The notes below the pieces were generated by a model. It had not been told where the DNA came from. It made no database searches and worked only from the letters and a program-made list of their open reading frames with translations. Both the position numbers and the translations under genes were made by a program. Source: Aliiroseovarius sediminilitoris (GTDB lineage: Bacteria > Pseudomonadota > Alphaproteobacteria > Rhodobacterales > Rhodobacteraceae). Taken from it: 64,000 nt of DNA. The stretch is from the NCBI RefSeq assembly GCF_900109955.1, contig NZ_FOJB01000001.1, forward strand, positions 2,356,001 to 2,420,000. Reading direction: 5' to 3'. Below, piece by piece: positions 19,119 through 29,407 of the stretch (its first letter is position 1; each line of letters starts with the position of its first letter).

Positions 19119-20183
19119 ATGGCGCGCTTCCACAGCCTGACCGTGACCGACATCCAGAAAACCATCCGCGACGCGGTAGTGGTGACGCTGACCCCGGACG
19201 ATCCTGAGGCCTTCAACTATACCCAAGGGCAATACCTGACCTTTCGCCGCGACTTCGACGGGCAGGAATTGCGCCGGTCCTATTCGATCTGTTCAGGGCT
19301 GGACGATGGCAAGCTGCAAGTTGGCATCAAGCGGGTCGATGGCGGCGCGTTCTCAACCTGGGCGAACGAGGACTTGAAGCCGGGCGACACCGTTGAGGCC
19401 ATGTCCCCCATGGGCAATTTCTTTGTGTCTTTGGCACCCGATCAGGACCGTCATTATCTGGGTTTTGCAGGCGGGTCAGGCATCACACCGGTGCTGTCGA
19501 TCATCAGGACGACACTTTCCCGCGAACCGAATGCCCAGTTCACGCTGGTCTATGCCAACAAGGCGATCACCACCATCATGTTCCGCGAAGAACTGGAAGA
19601 CCTCAAGAACCGCTATATGGGGCGCTTCAACGTGATCCATATTCTTGAAAGCGACGCACAGGACATTGACCTGTTCACCGGGCTGGTGGACGAAGCGAAA
19701 TGCGCGCAGTTGTTCAAGCATTGGATCGACATCAGGGCCGTCGACACGGCCTTCATCTGCGGTCCCGAACCGATGATGTTGGGCATCGCCCGCGCACTTC
19801 GCGACCACGGGCTGGATGACGCGCAGATCAAATTCGAGCTGTTCGCCTCTGGCCAACCCGGTCGGGCGGCCAGGAAGGCTGCCAGCAAGACCGCCGTCAA
19901 AGGCGACGGGATCGAAGCGGTGATTGCCTTGGATGGCTCCAGTCGGACCTTCACGATGGACTCCGAAACCTCGATCCTTGACGCGGCCTTGGCCAACGAC
20001 ATCGACGCACCTTATGCTTGCAAGGCCGGGGTCTGTTCGACCTGTCGCTGCAAGGTCATCGAAGGCGAGGTCGAAATGCTGACCAACCACGCTCTTGAAG
20101 ATTACGAGGTCGAGAAGGGCTATGTCCTGTCCTGCCAATCCTACGCCAAATCGGCGCGCGTCGTCATCGACTACGACCAGTAA
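19119..20183 (+). CDS. paaE: phenylacetyl-CoA epoxidase reductase subunit
   Basis: 354 residues from the ATG at 19119, which has GAGGAG before it. The N-terminal FAD domain contains RRSYSICSG, the NAD(P)H domain has GGSGITPVLSI, and the C-terminal plant-type ferredoxin has CKAGVCSTCRC and a fourth Cys in VLSCQSY. It passes electrons from NADPH to the di-iron site of PaaA. Confidence 0.95.
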   Translation: MARFHSLTVTDIQKTIRDAVVVTLTPDDPEAFNYTQGQYLTFRRDFDGQELRRSYSICSGLDDGKLQVGIKRVDGGAFSTWANEDLKPGDTVEAMSPMGNFFVSLAPDQDRHYLGFAGGSGITPVLSIIRTTLSREPNAQFTLVYANKAITTIMFREELEDLKNRYMGRFNVIHILESDAQDIDLFTGLVDEAKCAQLFKHWIDIRAVDTAFICGPEPMMLGIARALRDHGLDDAQIKFELFASGQPGRAARKAASKTAVKGDGIEAVIALDGSSRTFTMDSETSILDAALANDIDAPYACKAGVCSTCRCKVIEGEVEMLTNHALEDYEVEKGYVLSCQSYAKSARVVIDYDQ

Positions 20184-20206
20184 CCCCCAATGGAACGGAG
20201 ACCGCT

Positions 20207-20965
20207 ATGTCTGAGATGAGCATCACCGATTATCTGGCCCAAGGGGGCGTATTGACCGCACCGGGCAACGTGCCCGCGCGCTATCGGGCCGAACTTATGC
20301 GCCTGATGGCCACCTTCGTGGACAGCGCGCTGGCGGGGGCAGCGGGCTTTGCCGATATCGTCAATCAAGGACCCGGCATCAAGGAACGCATCGCAGCCTC
20401 AAAAATCGTGCTGGAAAAGACCGACAATGCCGACAAGGTGCTGTCGATCATGGGCGAATTTGGCGCTGATACTGCCCGCTATGCCAACCACCACCCTTGG
20501 ACGGATCGCTTGGCCCGCGACGCCGACATCGGCACCTCGCGCACGGATACGGACATGCGGCTGGCTGTCTTCAACTACCCGCTGGAAGGCTGGTCGGATG
20601 CAGTGGTGATGAACCTTCTGATGGGGCTGGCCGTCGGTGTGCAAATGGGTGAATTCAAGCGGGTGTCCTATGCGCCGTTGGCTGATGTTTTCCGCGCCAT
20701 CGCCCCCATCGAGGCGCGCCACGCTGAATTGGCCGCCGAAGGAATTGCCCGACTGATCGAGAGCGGCACCGACATCGCGACACTGCAAGCGAGCGTCGAT
20801 TACTGGTGGCCCCGTGTGGCGGCCAGTTTCGGCAAGGACATCTCGACCCGCGCGACGCAATTGCAGGCTTTTGGATTGCGCAATTCGACCAATGCAGAAC
20901 TGCGCGAAGAATGGGAAGCAACAGCCGCGACAGAGCTTTCAAAACTTGGCCTAAGCGCGCCCTGA
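20207..20965 (+). CDS. PaaA/PaaC-family ferritin-like protein of unknown role
   Basis: 252 residues, mostly helical, resembling the phenylacetic acid catabolic protein family (PaaA/PaaC fold). It lies in line between paaE and paaZ, with gaps of 23 and 37 bases. In the helix where PaaA has DEAGH it reads EKTDNADKV, so those ligands are changed. A second helix keeps EARHAELAAEG, which could still offer Glu and His ligands. So it is either a non-catalytic partner or a protein with a different metal site. An AAGF-rich N-terminal part is hydrophobic but not a clear membrane segment. Family membership is fairly sure; the function is not known to me. Confidence 0.7.
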   Translation: MSEMSITDYLAQGGVLTAPGNVPARYRAELMRLMATFVDSALAGAAGFADIVNQGPGIKERIAASKIVLEKTDNADKVLSIMGEFGADTARYANHHPWTDRLARDADIGTSRTDTDMRLAVFNYPLEGWSDAVVMNLLMGLAVGVQMGEFKRVSYAPLADVFRAIAPIEARHAELAAEGIARLIESGTDIATLQASVDYWWPRVAASFGKDISTRATQLQAFGLRNSTNAELREEWEATAATELSKLGLSAP

Positions 20966-21002
20966 GCCGCCCGCCCCTGACATTTCCGACGAAGGACAGA
21001 GC

Positions 21003-23030
21003 ATGACCCTGATGAAAGTCTCCAGCTTCGCGGCTGGCAAATGGATTGCCCCCGGCACCAATGCGCGCCCGATCGCCTCGGCCATCACCGGCGCGAAAAT
21101 CGCCGAGGCCGGTGGGGCGGATATCAACAAGCAGGCGATGCTGGATTATGGGCGCAATGTGGGTGGCCCGGCCCTGCGTGCAATGGGATTTCACGACCGC
21201 GCCAAGATGTTAAAAGCGCTGGCCGCCCATCTGGGCGAGCACAAGCAGGCGCTTTATGACCTGAGCTTCGACACCGGCGCGACGCAGTCCGATCACATGA
21301 TCGACATTGATGGCGGCGTCGGCACGATGTTTGTGTTCGCCTCCAAGGGCCGTCGCGAAATGCCGGACGGCCAGATCTATCTGGACGGCGAGATCGAACA
21401 ACTTAGCCGCAATGGCACCTTCCTTGGCATGCACATTGCAACGCCTCTGCAAGGCGTGGCCGTGCACATCAACGCGTTCAATTTTCCGGTCTGGGGGATG
21501 CTTGAAAAACTCGCCCCGACCCTGTTGGCGGGCGTGCCTGCCATCGTGAAGCCTGCGACCTCGACGTGCTACGTAACCGAAGCCGCCGTGCGCATCATAC
21601 TGGACAGTGGCATTCTGCCCGATGGCGCGTTGCAGTTGATTTCCGGTGGCACGGGCGATTTGCTGGATCGGCTTGGCCCGCAAGATATCGTCAGCTTCAC
21701 CGGCTCGGCGAAAACTGCCAGCATGTTGCGATCAAACCCGAATATCCTGAAGAACTCTGTGCGGTTCGTGGCAGAGCAAGACAGCTTGAACGCCTCGATC
21801 CTTGGCCCGGATGTCACGCCGGACACCCCGGAATTTGACCTTTTCATCAAAGAGGTGCACCGCGAGATGACCACGAAGGCGGGTCAGAAATGCACTGCCA
21901 TCCGCCGGATCATTGCCCCCGGCGCACAGGTTCAAAACGTAATCGAAGCGTTGTCGGCCCGGTTGGACAAGACCGTGATCGGCGACCCCCGCGATGAAAC
22001 GACCCGCATGGGCGCGCTGGTCTCGGCTGGACAAAAAACCGACGTGTTGGAAAAAGCCGCGGCCATCGGATCAGAGTGCAAACTGGTCTATGGCGACCCG
22101 GACGACAATAACTTTGCGGGCGATGTGGATGCAAGCGCCTTCGTCAAGCCGATGCTGTTCCACTGCGAAGCCCCCGACACCGCGACGGTGGTGCACGAGA
22201 CCGAAGCGTTCGGCCCTGTCTCGACCATCATGGGCTATCGGGATATTGCCCATGCCATCGCACTTGCCAACAGGGGCGAAGGATCGCTCGTGGCTTCGGT
22301 CATCACAGCCTCCGGCGACGTGGCGCGCGATGTGGCGATGGGTGCAGGCGCGTTCCACGGACGCCTTTATTTCAACAATGCGACCTCGATGAAGGAAAGC
22401 ACCGGCCACGGCTCTCCCCTGCCCCATATGGTCCACGGCGGTCCCGGCCGCGCGGGCGGCGGCGAGGAAATGGGCGGCGTGCGTGGCGTTCTGCATTACA
22501 TGCAACGCACCGCCATTCAGGGCAGCCCCGACATCCTGACCGCCATTGGCGGCAAATGGGTGCCCGGCGCGACCGAAATCAAAGGCCCCGCCCACCCCTT
22601 CACCCGCACGTTCGGCGCGCTTTCGATCGGAGAGACGTTACATTCCAAGTCGCGCGAAATCTCGACCGATGACATCGAGCATTTCGCGCACTTCACCGGC
22701 GACACCTTCTATGCCCATATGGACAGCGACGCGGCGAAGCGGAACCCGTTTTTCCCGGATCGCGTAGCGCATGGCTATCTGCTCCTGAGTTTTGCAGCGG
22801 GTCTGTTCGTCGAACCCAACGAAGGCCCGGTTCTGGCCAACACGGGGCTGGACAACCTGCGCTTCATGAAACCGGTCGAGGCGGGCGACAGCATCAAGGT
22901 GCGGCTGACGGTCAAGGCCAAGACCCGTCGCACGGATAAGTATGGCGAAGTGCGCTGGCACGTCACGCTTACCAATCAGAATGACGAGTTGGTGGCGGAA
23001 TACGAACTTCTGACCATGAACGCCTATTGA
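21003..23030 (+). CDS. paaZ: bifunctional oxepin-CoA hydrolase / aldehyde dehydrogenase
   Basis: 675 residues, full PaaZ length. Residues 1 to about 520 are an aldehyde dehydrogenase with the nucleophile in [12 protein letters not shown] (Cys near 297) and FTGSAKT in the cofactor region. The last ~140 residues are a MaoC-like hydratase domain with [15 protein letters not shown] and [12 protein letters not shown]. The hydratase domain opens the oxepin-CoA ring, and the dehydrogenase oxidises the resulting semialdehyde. An ATG three codons later (21012) is an alternative start. AAGGACAG precedes the chosen start. Confidence 0.95.
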   Translation: MTLMKVSSFAAGKWIAPGTNARPIASAITGAKIAEAGGADINKQAMLDYGRNVGGPALRAMGFHDRAKMLKALAAHLGEHKQALYDLSFDTGATQSDHMIDIDGGVGTMFVFASKGRREMPDGQIYLDGEIEQLSRNGTFLGMHIATPLQGVAVHINAFNFPVWGMLEKLAPTLLAGVPAIVKPATSTCYVTEAAVRIILDSGILPDGALQLISGGTGDLLDRLGPQDIVSFTGSAKTASMLRSNPNILKNSVRFVAEQDSLNASILGPDVTPDTPEFDLFIKEVHREMTTKAGQKCTAIRRIIAPGAQVQNVIEALSARLDKTVIGDPRDETTRMGALVSAGQKTDVLEKAAAIGSECKLVYGDPDDNNFAGDVDASAFVKPMLFHCEAPDTATVVHETEAFGPVSTIMGYRDIAHAIALANRGEGSLVASVITASGDVARDVAMGAGAFHGRLYFNNATSMKESTGHGSPLPHMVHGGPGRAGGGEEMGGVRGVLHYMQRTAIQGSPDILTAIGGKWVPGATEIKGPAHPFTRTFGALSIGETLHSKSREISTDDIEHFAHFTGDTFYAHMDSDAAKRNPFFPDRVAHGYLLLSFAAGLFVEPNEGPVLANTGLDNLRFMKPVEAGDSIKVRLTVKAKTRRTDKYGEVRWHVTLTNQNDELVAEYELLTMNAY

Positions 23031-23036
23031 CGCCCC

Positions 23037-23822
23037 ATGGACCCGCCCACGATCCCTGATGATGTCCAAAGCGTCCTGTCCCATATCCGGGGCGATGGAG
23101 ACTTACGCGTCTGGTCAGTGATCGTGTCCATTATGGGGGACATGGCACGTGGTCCCGGTGACGTTGTTTCCGGCACCACATTGGGCGTGTTGATGGGTGC
23201 GCTCGGCATTCGGCCAGAGGCGACACGGGTCGCACTTCACCGGCTGAGGAAAGATGGCTGGATCACCAGCCAGCGCGCTGGTCGCGGATCGCTTTATTCG
23301 CTGACAGACCACGGGCGCACGCAGACCAATGCTGTCGCTGACCGGATATATGGGCCCGGTCTGCCCGGTCCTGTCCAGTTGCACATGGCAGTGTCGCTGC
23401 TGGCACCAGACCGACAGGGCTGCGAACAAGCGCTGATGGCGCAAGGGTTTACGGAACTCACGCCGGGTGTCTTTCTTGGCCCCAACCATCCGATCAACAC
23501 TGAGGGGTTGGTGCTTTTTTCAGACAGCGCCCCCACTCTGCCCGACAATATCCTCCAACTGTTGCTACCAGACGCTGTTCGAATGGAAGCGCGTTGCCTT
23601 GCAAAAGCTTTGGATGGTGCGCGAAATCTGGTTCACGCCGATCTGGCACCTCTTTCACGCGCTGCGCTGCGTCTTCTTATCCTCCACCGCTGGCGCCGTA
23701 TCGCCTTGCGTCTGCCCCCCCTGCCACTGACAGCCCTTTGGCCAAATGCGCAATTGCGAACCGAAGTGCAAATGCAGTTGAAAAAGCTCGGCCCAATTGA
23801 TGTGAACGCTCTGCCTGTTTAG
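23037..23822 (+). CDS. paaX: PaaX-like transcriptional repressor
   Basis: 261 residues. The N-terminal winged-helix region reads VWSVIVSIMGDMARGPGD, then EATRVALHRLRKDGWI and GRGSLYSLTDHGR, which is the PaaX form. The C-terminal domain contains the Leu-rich ALRLLILHRWRRIALRLP segment also seen in PaaX. PaaX binds phenylacetyl-CoA and represses paa genes. The gene is the last of the cluster, 6 bases after paaZ, so it would be autoregulated. The C-terminal half is less typical than the N-terminal half. Confidence 0.82.
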   Translation: MDPPTIPDDVQSVLSHIRGDGDLRVWSVIVSIMGDMARGPGDVVSGTTLGVLMGALGIRPEATRVALHRLRKDGWITSQRAGRGSLYSLTDHGRTQTNAVADRIYGPGLPGPVQLHMAVSLLAPDRQGCEQALMAQGFTELTPGVFLGPNHPINTEGLVLFSDSAPTLPDNILQLLLPDAVRMEARCLAKALDGARNLVHADLAPLSRAALRLLILHRWRRIALRLPPLPLTALWPNAQLRTEVQMQLKKLGPIDVNALPV

Positions 23823-23873
23823 CAAACGCCACGGACTGCACAGTCCAATATTGCCGCCAGATGGGTAAATGGG

Positions 23874-23910
23874 TTGTGCTGGCATCATTAATTCATTAAT
23901 TCTCGAATTA
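23874..23910 (+). promoter_or_regulatory. promoter with overlapping ArsR-type operator (leaderless start)
   Basis: TTGTGC (23874-23879) and TAATTC (23897-23902) are 17 bases apart. The -10 element is one arm of the palindrome TAATTC-TC-GAATTA (23897-23910), whose last base is the A of the start codon. The predicted transcript start therefore falls at or next to the ATG, and no ribosome-binding site is visible. Repressor binding would cover the -10 element. Confidence 0.5.
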
Positions 23911-24740
23911 TGGAAATACTGATTCCCCATCGCTTATCCACTCTCGGCCATCCTCAGCGACTGGCCGTATTCCGGCTTCTCATGCGTCGCTATCCCGACC
24001 GGGTTCCGGCGACCGAAATCGCACAATCGCTCGATCTGAAACCGAACACGCTGTCGGCCTATGTCAACGCGCTCATGCAGGCCGGTCTGGTCACGCAAAC
24101 ACGCGTTGGCACCTCGCTGCGCTATGCTGTCGATACCGAGGCTGTACGCGAGACCTTCGATTATCTGCTGCTGGATTGTTGCCGTGGCCGCCCGGATATC
24201 TGCTTGCCCGACCGTGATCCCGACCGCCAACGGGAACCTGCTGTCGCTGACCGCAAATACAACGTCCTGTTCATCTGCACCGGCAATTCCGCCCGTTCGG
24301 TCTTTGCCGAAACGATACTGACTTCGTTGGCTGGTGATCGCTTTGTCGCTTACTCCGCAGGCACTGCGCCGCGCTCTGACCTGAACCCGTTTGCAATCGC
24401 CCTCCTGAAGCAGAAAGGGCACGACGTGTCCAAGCTCAGGTCCAAGAATATCGCCGAATTCCAGACTGGCGATGCGCCGACATTCGACTTCGTGTTCACG
24501 GTTTGTGATCAGGCCGCAAACGAAGACTGCCCAGCCTGGTCAGGTCAGCCCGTCAGCGGCCATTGGGGGATGCCTGATCCGGTAAAGACAGCAGGGTCCG
24601 ACGCCGAAAAAAAACTGGCCTTTCAACAGGCTTATGGCGCGCTATACAACCGGATTACGGCCTTCGCCGCGCTGCCGATGGCGTCTTTGGACCGGATTTC
24701 GTTGCAAAAGGCCGTCGATGACCTCGGACACATGGATTAA
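23910..24740 (+). CDS. ArsR-type regulator fused to arsenate reductase (ArsC, low-Mr phosphatase fold)
   Basis: 276 residues in two domains. Residues 1 to about 95 are a winged-helix ArsR domain ([35 protein letters not shown]). Residues 115-276 are a thioredoxin-type arsenate reductase with the P-loop CTGNSARS (Cys123, Arg129) and the further Cys199 and Cys207 in [16 protein letters not shown] Cys90-Cys91 plus Cys98 cluster ([12 protein letters not shown]) joins the domains and resembles the As(III) site of some ArsR proteins. The protein probably senses arsenite and reduces arsenate. It heads the ars operon, with GAPDH 11 bases after it. Such fusions are known in alphaproteobacteria. Confidence 0.85.
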   Translation: MEILIPHRLSTLGHPQRLAVFRLLMRRYPDRVPATEIAQSLDLKPNTLSAYVNALMQAGLVTQTRVGTSLRYAVDTEAVRETFDYLLLDCCRGRPDICLPDRDPDRQREPAVADRKYNVLFICTGNSARSVFAETILTSLAGDRFVAYSAGTAPRSDLNPFAIALLKQKGHDVSKLRSKNIAEFQTGDAPTFDFVFTVCDQAANEDCPAWSGQPVSGHWGMPDPVKTAGSDAEKKLAFQQAYGALYNRITAFAALPMASLDRISLQKAVDDLGHMD

Positions 24741-24751
24741 GGAATCACAGA

Positions 24752-25750
24752 ATGACCGTATATGCGTTGAATGGGCTTGGCCGGATCGGCAAGCTGGCGC
24801 TCAGACCGCTTCTTGAACGAGGTGCGGAAATCGCTTGGATCAACGATGCGATCGGCGACCCCGAAATGCACGCACATTTGCTTGAATTCGATACAGTGCA
24901 TGGCCGTTGGCAGGCCGAGTTTTCCCATGATGCGGACAGTGTCACCATTGACGGGCTGCGACTGCCATTCATCGGAACGCGCAATATTGCCGAACTGCCC
25001 CTTGATGGTGTCGATGTCGTGATTGACTGCACCGGGGCTTTCAAAACGCACTCAAAACTCACACCGTTCTTTGAAGCGGGCGTGAAGAAGGTGGTGGTGT
25101 CGGCCCCGGTCAAGGACGCCGACGCCGCGAACATCGTCTATGGCGTAAACGAACAGACATATGACCCTGACCGCCACCGCATCGTGACGGCGGCAAGTTG
25201 CACCACGAATTGTCTGGCGCCGGTCGTAAAGGTCATCCATGAAAACCTGCGCATCAAACATGGGTCAATCACAACGATCCATGATGTGACCAACACGCAA
25301 ACCATCGTGGACCGACCTGCGAAAGATTTGCGGCGGGCAAGGTCAGCGCTGAACTCTCTTATCCCGACCACGACCGGCAGCGCGACGGCAATCACGCTGA
25401 TCTATCCTGAACTTAAAGGACGTTTGAATGGCCATGCGGTTCGGGTGCCGCTTTTGAACGCCTCGCTTACCGATTGCGTGTTCGAAGTCGAAAGGGCAAC
25501 CACCGCCGACGAGGTCAACGCGTTGTTCAAAGCGGCGGCAGATGGCCCGCTCAACGGTATTCTGGGCTATGAAGAACGCCCGCTCGTGTCGGCCGACTAC
25601 ACCAATGATGAAAGGTCCGGCATCGTCGACGCCCCTTCAACCATGGTGGTGAATGGCACACAGGTGAAGATCTATGTCTGGTATGACAACGAGATGGGGT
25701 ATGCCCATCGTTTGGTCGACGTGGCCGTGATGGTTGGGGAATCGGTGTGA
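24752..25750 (+). CDS. arsenic-associated glyceraldehyde-3-phosphate dehydrogenase
   Basis: 332 residues, type I GAPDH. The active site [10 protein letters not shown] is intact, and [11 protein letters not shown] forms the NAD-binding start. Context, between an ArsR-ArsC fusion and ArsJ, indicates the arsenic-specific paralogue. By the known ArsJ pathway it uses arsenate in place of phosphate to make 1-arseno-3-phosphoglycerate, which ArsJ exports. The gene overlaps arsJ by four bases (GTGA), which supports coupled action. It could also work in glycolysis, since the sequence alone does not exclude that. Confidence 0.88.
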   Translation: MTVYALNGLGRIGKLALRPLLERGAEIAWINDAIGDPEMHAHLLEFDTVHGRWQAEFSHDADSVTIDGLRLPFIGTRNIAELPLDGVDVVIDCTGAFKTHSKLTPFFEAGVKKVVVSAPVKDADAANIVYGVNEQTYDPDRHRIVTAASCTTNCLAPVVKVIHENLRIKHGSITTIHDVTNTQTIVDRPAKDLRRARSALNSLIPTTTGSATAITLIYPELKGRLNGHAVRVPLLNASLTDCVFEVERATTADEVNALFKAAADGPLNGILGYEERPLVSADYTNDERSGIVDAPSTMVVNGTQVKIYVWYDNEMGYAHRLVDVAVMVGESV

Positions 25751-27033
25751 CCGACGCCCCTTCCCGCCCAGAGGGGTTGTCGGCCTATATCGTGGTCACG
25801 GTAGCCTATTGGGCCTTTATGCTCACCGATGGTGCGCTCCGAATGCTGGTGCTTCTGCATTTCCATGGGCTGGGGTTTTCACCCGTGCAATTGGCCTATC
25901 TGTTCGTGCTATATGAAATCGCGGGCATGGTTACAAATCTGGGCGCAGGATGGATCGCTGCCCGGTTCGGACTGACTTCGACTCTCTTTGCGGGGCTTGG
26001 CCTTCAGGTGCTTGCGCTTTTGGCACTGGCGCTGCTTGATCCAAACTGGGCAATTGGCCTGTCTGTGACATATGTCATGGCGGTTCAGGGTGCGAGCGGA
26101 GTCGCCAAGGATCTTGCCAAGATGTCGTCGAAATCAGCGGTCAAACTGCTGGCGCCGGCCAAGGCGGGCGGATTGTTCCGCTGGGTCGCGCTGCTGACCG
26201 GTTCAAAAAACATGGTCAAAGGGGTCGGCTTCTTGTTGGGCGCCAGTTTGCTGGCCACCTTTGGGTTCGTCCCGGCCGTGCTCGGCATGGCTGCAATTCT
26301 GGCAATCATCCTTGTTGCTGCGCAAACGGCCATGCCACCCGGCCTGCCGAAAGGACGAAAGGGCGCGAAATTTTCCGAAGTATTCTCGAAATCATCAAAT
26401 GTGAACTGGCTATCTTTGGCGCGGGTCTTTCTGTTTGGCGCACGCGACGTCTGGTTCGTGGTCGGTATCCCCATTTATTTCTACGCGGTGCTGTCAGATG
26501 GCAGCGAGCAAGGCAACCGCGCGGCGTTCTTCCTGATCGGCTCGTTCATGGCGCTGTGGACCATCCTCTATGGCGCTGTTCAAACCGCGGCACCCAAACT
26601 GCTTCGGGCAACCGAACGCTCCGAGGCATACCTGATCAGCGGCGCACGGCACTGGGCATGGGGGCTTTCGGTTGTTCCAGCTTTCCTGACATTGATGGCC
26701 TTTGCCTTTCCACATCCCCAACCGTGGCTGACCGCCATCTTGATTACGGGGCTGCTTCTGTTCGGCGCCATCTTTGCCGTCAATTCATCGCTTCATTCCT
26801 ATCTGATCCTGACGTTCACCCGGACCGAGCGGGTCACGATGGATGTCGGCTTTTACTACATGGCCAATGCCGCCGGACGCCTGCTGGGAACCGTCTTATC
26901 TGGTCTGACCTTTCAGATCGGTGGGCTTGTGATGATGCTGGGCACGGCAACCGTGATGATTTCTTTCTCAGCCATTGCGGTCAGCTTTCTGAAGCCACCG
27001 TCCAAGCCGGGGCGTGATTTAGCGCGCACCTGA
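25747..27033 (+). CDS. arsJ: organoarsenical efflux MFS transporter
   Basis: 428 residues, about twelve membrane segments of the major facilitator superfamily. The N-terminal [19 protein letters not shown] is typical of ArsJ proteins. The start is a GTG that overlaps the GAPDH stop codon. It expels 1-arseno-3-phosphoglycerate, which breaks down outside to arsenate. Pairing with the GAPDH gene is the diagnostic context for this family. Confidence 0.88.
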   Translation: MTDAPSRPEGLSAYIVVTVAYWAFMLTDGALRMLVLLHFHGLGFSPVQLAYLFVLYEIAGMVTNLGAGWIAARFGLTSTLFAGLGLQVLALLALALLDPNWAIGLSVTYVMAVQGASGVAKDLAKMSSKSAVKLLAPAKAGGLFRWVALLTGSKNMVKGVGFLLGASLLATFGFVPAVLGMAAILAIILVAAQTAMPPGLPKGRKGAKFSEVFSKSSNVNWLSLARVFLFGARDVWFVVGIPIYFYAVLSDGSEQGNRAAFFLIGSFMALWTILYGAVQTAAPKLLRATERSEAYLISGARHWAWGLSVVPAFLTLMAFAFPHPQPWLTAILITGLLLFGAIFAVNSSLHSYLILTFTRTERVTMDVGFYYMANAAGRLLGTVLSGLTFQIGGLVMMLGTATVMISFSAIAVSFLKPPSKPGRDLART

Positions 27034-27659
27034 TCCCTGCCAACTCTTGGAAGTTTTTTCCCGGCTTACGCCACTCTTTGCTTTTTCGGAACGGGCTCAC
27101 GACGTGGGACGACATGCAGACGATGGCCGATTTCCCCGATGGAAATCCCGACTACGAAAGAACCGTTTGGCCTGTTCGCGCGGGTGCATGGCACGCGGCG
27201 CAGGCAGCGATTTCGGCGCGTTGTCGGTTTGCTATGTCATGTGCCCCGCAACGTCCCCATCGGATGACCGAGCTTGCCAAACAGGTGCGAGACATCCTCG
27301 ATCTTCTATGCAATCAGGTGAACGACAATGCCTTCGCGTTGGAGTTGCGCGTGACGCGCATCTCGTTGGCAAATCGGCATCCTGGAACGCGGTGGCGGCA
27401 AACCAGACCGCGAGGGCCGCGACGACTGCATCAAACCGCTGCGTGAACTGGGCGGCGTCGAGGCGATCACCATTTGCCGATCTTCCGACGACACATACGC
27501 GGTCAGACTGGCCTTGGCGTTGTCAAAGGCAATGATGCGTTCGGGCGTGTTGGTCATAAAGGTATCCCGATCGTTGATTATTCGTGGCCGCGAAGGCCGT
27601 CACGCTTTCGCACAGGGGACGCACAGGGGAAGCGCACAGTGGGCAAAGACCATTCCCTT
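27034..27659. other. gene-poor stretch between arsJ and the DUF815 gene
   Basis: 626 bases without a convincing gene. A plus-strand frame at 27078-27446 (122 codons) and minus-strand frames are open but match no family I know. A minus-strand frame starting at 27557 opens with MTNTPERIIAFDNAKASLTA, faintly like the N-terminus of IS110-type transposases, then loses resemblance. It may be a decayed mobile element or a lost gene. A short tandem repeat lies near its right end. Confidence 0.4.
27609..27643. repeat. short tandem repeat, three 11-base units
   Basis: CGCACAGGGGA occurs at 27609-27619 and again directly at 27620-27630, followed by the diverged copy CGCACAGTGGG at 27633-27643. It lies just beyond the stop of the minus-strand DUF815 gene. 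Confidence 0.7.
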
Positions 27660-28505
27660 TTAGCCCAGCGCCACGCCCTTGCGCCCGGCCAGATCGACAA
27701 AATACTGCCACGCCACGCGGCCAGATCGTGCCCCGCGCGTTGCTTGCCATTCAATCGCTTCTGCCCGCAACGTGTCGTCGTCGATCGACACCCCATAGGC
27801 ATCGCAATAGCCCCGGATCATGGTCAGATATTCATCCTGATCACAGGGATGGAAGCCCAGCCACAAGCCGAACCGGTCCGACAGTGACACCTTCTCTTCG
27901 ACCGCCTCGGACGGGTTGATTGCCGAGGACCGCTCGTTCTCGATCATGTCGCGCGGCATCAGGTGGCGGCGGTTTGACGTGGCGTAAAACACCACGTTGT
28001 CGGGCCGCCCCTCGATCCCGCCATCCAGCACCGCTTTCAGGCTTTTGTAATGCTGGTCGTCATGGCTGAAGCTCAGATCGTCACAAAACAACAGGAACCG
28101 ATGCGGCGCAATTCGCAGCAGACCCAGCAGGCGACTGATCGAGGGCAGGTCTTCGCGCTGCACCTCGACAATCTTCAACGCCTCGCCTCGGTTCAACACC
28201 TCGGCATGAACCGCTTTCACGAGCGAGGATTTCCCCATCCCCCGCGCGCCCCACAGAAGAGCATTGTTGGCGGGTAAACCACGGGCGAATTGCAGCGTAT
28301 TCTCAAGCAGCGTATCGCGTGAACGATTGACCCCAATCAGAAGTTCAAGGGCAACGCGGTTGACATTGACCACAGGCTCCAGCCGGTCAGGAGACGTATG
28401 CCAGACAAACGCGTCAGCCGTCGAGAAATCGGGGACAGACAACGGCGCGGGCGACATTCGCTCCAACGCATTGGCAATGCGGGTCATGGCGTCCGCGTCA
28501 TTCAC
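27660..28505 (-). CDS. DUF815 family ATPase
   Basis: 281 residues. A Walker A motif is in [18 protein letters not shown], and Walker B-like [10 protein letters not shown] and the later [14 protein letters not shown] are typical of the DUF815 group of AAA+-like ATP-binding proteins. The biochemical role is not established. It starts inside the tatC stop codon (ATGA overlap), so it is the fourth gene of the tat operon. The short linkage suggests a shared transcript, not necessarily a shared function. Confidence 0.8.
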   Translation of the reverse strand: MNDADAMTRIANALERMSPAPLSVPDFSTADAFVWHTSPDRLEPVVNVNRVALELLIGVNRSRDTLLENTLQFARGLPANNALLWGARGMGKSSLVKAVHAEVLNRGEALKIVEVQREDLPSISRLLGLLRIAPHRFLLFCDDLSFSHDDQHYKSLKAVLDGGIEGRPDNVVFYATSNRRHLMPRDMIENERSSAINPSEAVEEKVSLSDRFGLWLGFHPCDQDEYLTMIRGYCDAYGVSIDDDTLRAEAIEWQATRGARSGRVAWQYFVDLAGRKGVALG

Positions 28506-29407
28506 TCGCCCTTCTCCACCTGACCCGGAACGTCTTCTTCATCAGCGTCAAACTCGGCCATCATCTCGTCTTCGCTGGCCTCGTCTTCGTCATCTTCGAA
28601 CCACAGACCCTGCGCGCGCAAATCGGCTTCGCGCTTCTTTTCGACCCGTTTCACCAGTTGGATCGAAACTTCGTAAAGGCCATAGACGACGACAAACAGA
28701 ATCACCTGCGTGATGACATCGGGGGGTGTCACCAGTGCGGCCAGCACAAGAATGCCAACAACCGCGTATTTGCGCATATCCGCCAGACCTTGCGAACTGA
28801 CCAATCCCGCCTTGCCCATCAGAGTCAGTAAAACCGGAAGCTGAAAACACAGACCAAAGGCGACGATAAACTTGATCGTTAGACGCAGGTATTCCTGCAC
28901 CGACCCCTGAAAGTCGATCGAGGCCGCCACATTGGTGTCGCCCACGGTCCCGGCTTGCTGGAAGCCCAGGAAAAAGTCAAAAGCCAAGGGCATGACCACA
29001 TAAAATGCGAAGGAGGCACCGATAAGGAACATCGCAGGCGAGGCGATCATGAAAGGCAGAAAGGCGTTCTTTTCCGACTTGTACAGTCCCGGCGCCACGA
29101 ACCGCCACAGCTGATAGCTGATGAACGGAAAAGACAACACCAACCCGCCAAACAACGAGATCGAGATTGCCACGAAGAAACCTTCTTGCAGCTTGATCAG
29201 GATCAGCCCGCATTCGTCCTGGCCGCGTTCGGCCATTGTCGTACAGAGCGGTTCGGTCAGGAAATTGAAGATCGGGTTCCACACGGTGAAGCTAATCACC
29301 ATGGCGACGATGAAAGCCAACGCCGAGCGGATCAGGCGCGTGCGCAGCTCGGTCAGATGCTCGATCAGCGGGGCCGAGCTGTCTTCGATCTCGTCAGTAT
29401 CGCTCAT
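28502..29407 (-). CDS. tatC: twin-arginine translocase subunit TatC
   Basis: 301 residues with six membrane helices. The N-terminal [16 protein letters not shown] and the conserved [15 protein letters not shown] segment are TatC signatures. TatC is the receptor for twin-arginine signal peptides. The C-terminal tail after residue ~265 is long and acidic ([19 protein letters not shown]), which is common in Rhodobacterales. It overlaps tatB and the DUF815 gene by four bases each. Confidence 0.95.
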   Translation of the reverse strand: MSDTDEIEDSSAPLIEHLTELRTRLIRSALAFIVAMVISFTVWNPIFNFLTEPLCTTMAERGQDECGLILIKLQEGFFVAISISLFGGLVLSFPFISYQLWRFVAPGLYKSEKNAFLPFMIASPAMFLIGASFAFYVVMPLAFDFFLGFQQAGTVGDTNVAASIDFQGSVQEYLRLTIKFIVAFGLCFQLPVLLTLMGKAGLVSSQGLADMRKYAVVGILVLAALVTPPDVITQVILFVVVYGLYEVSIQLVKRVEKKREADLRAQGLWFEDDEDEASEDEMMAEFDADEEDVPGQVEKGE

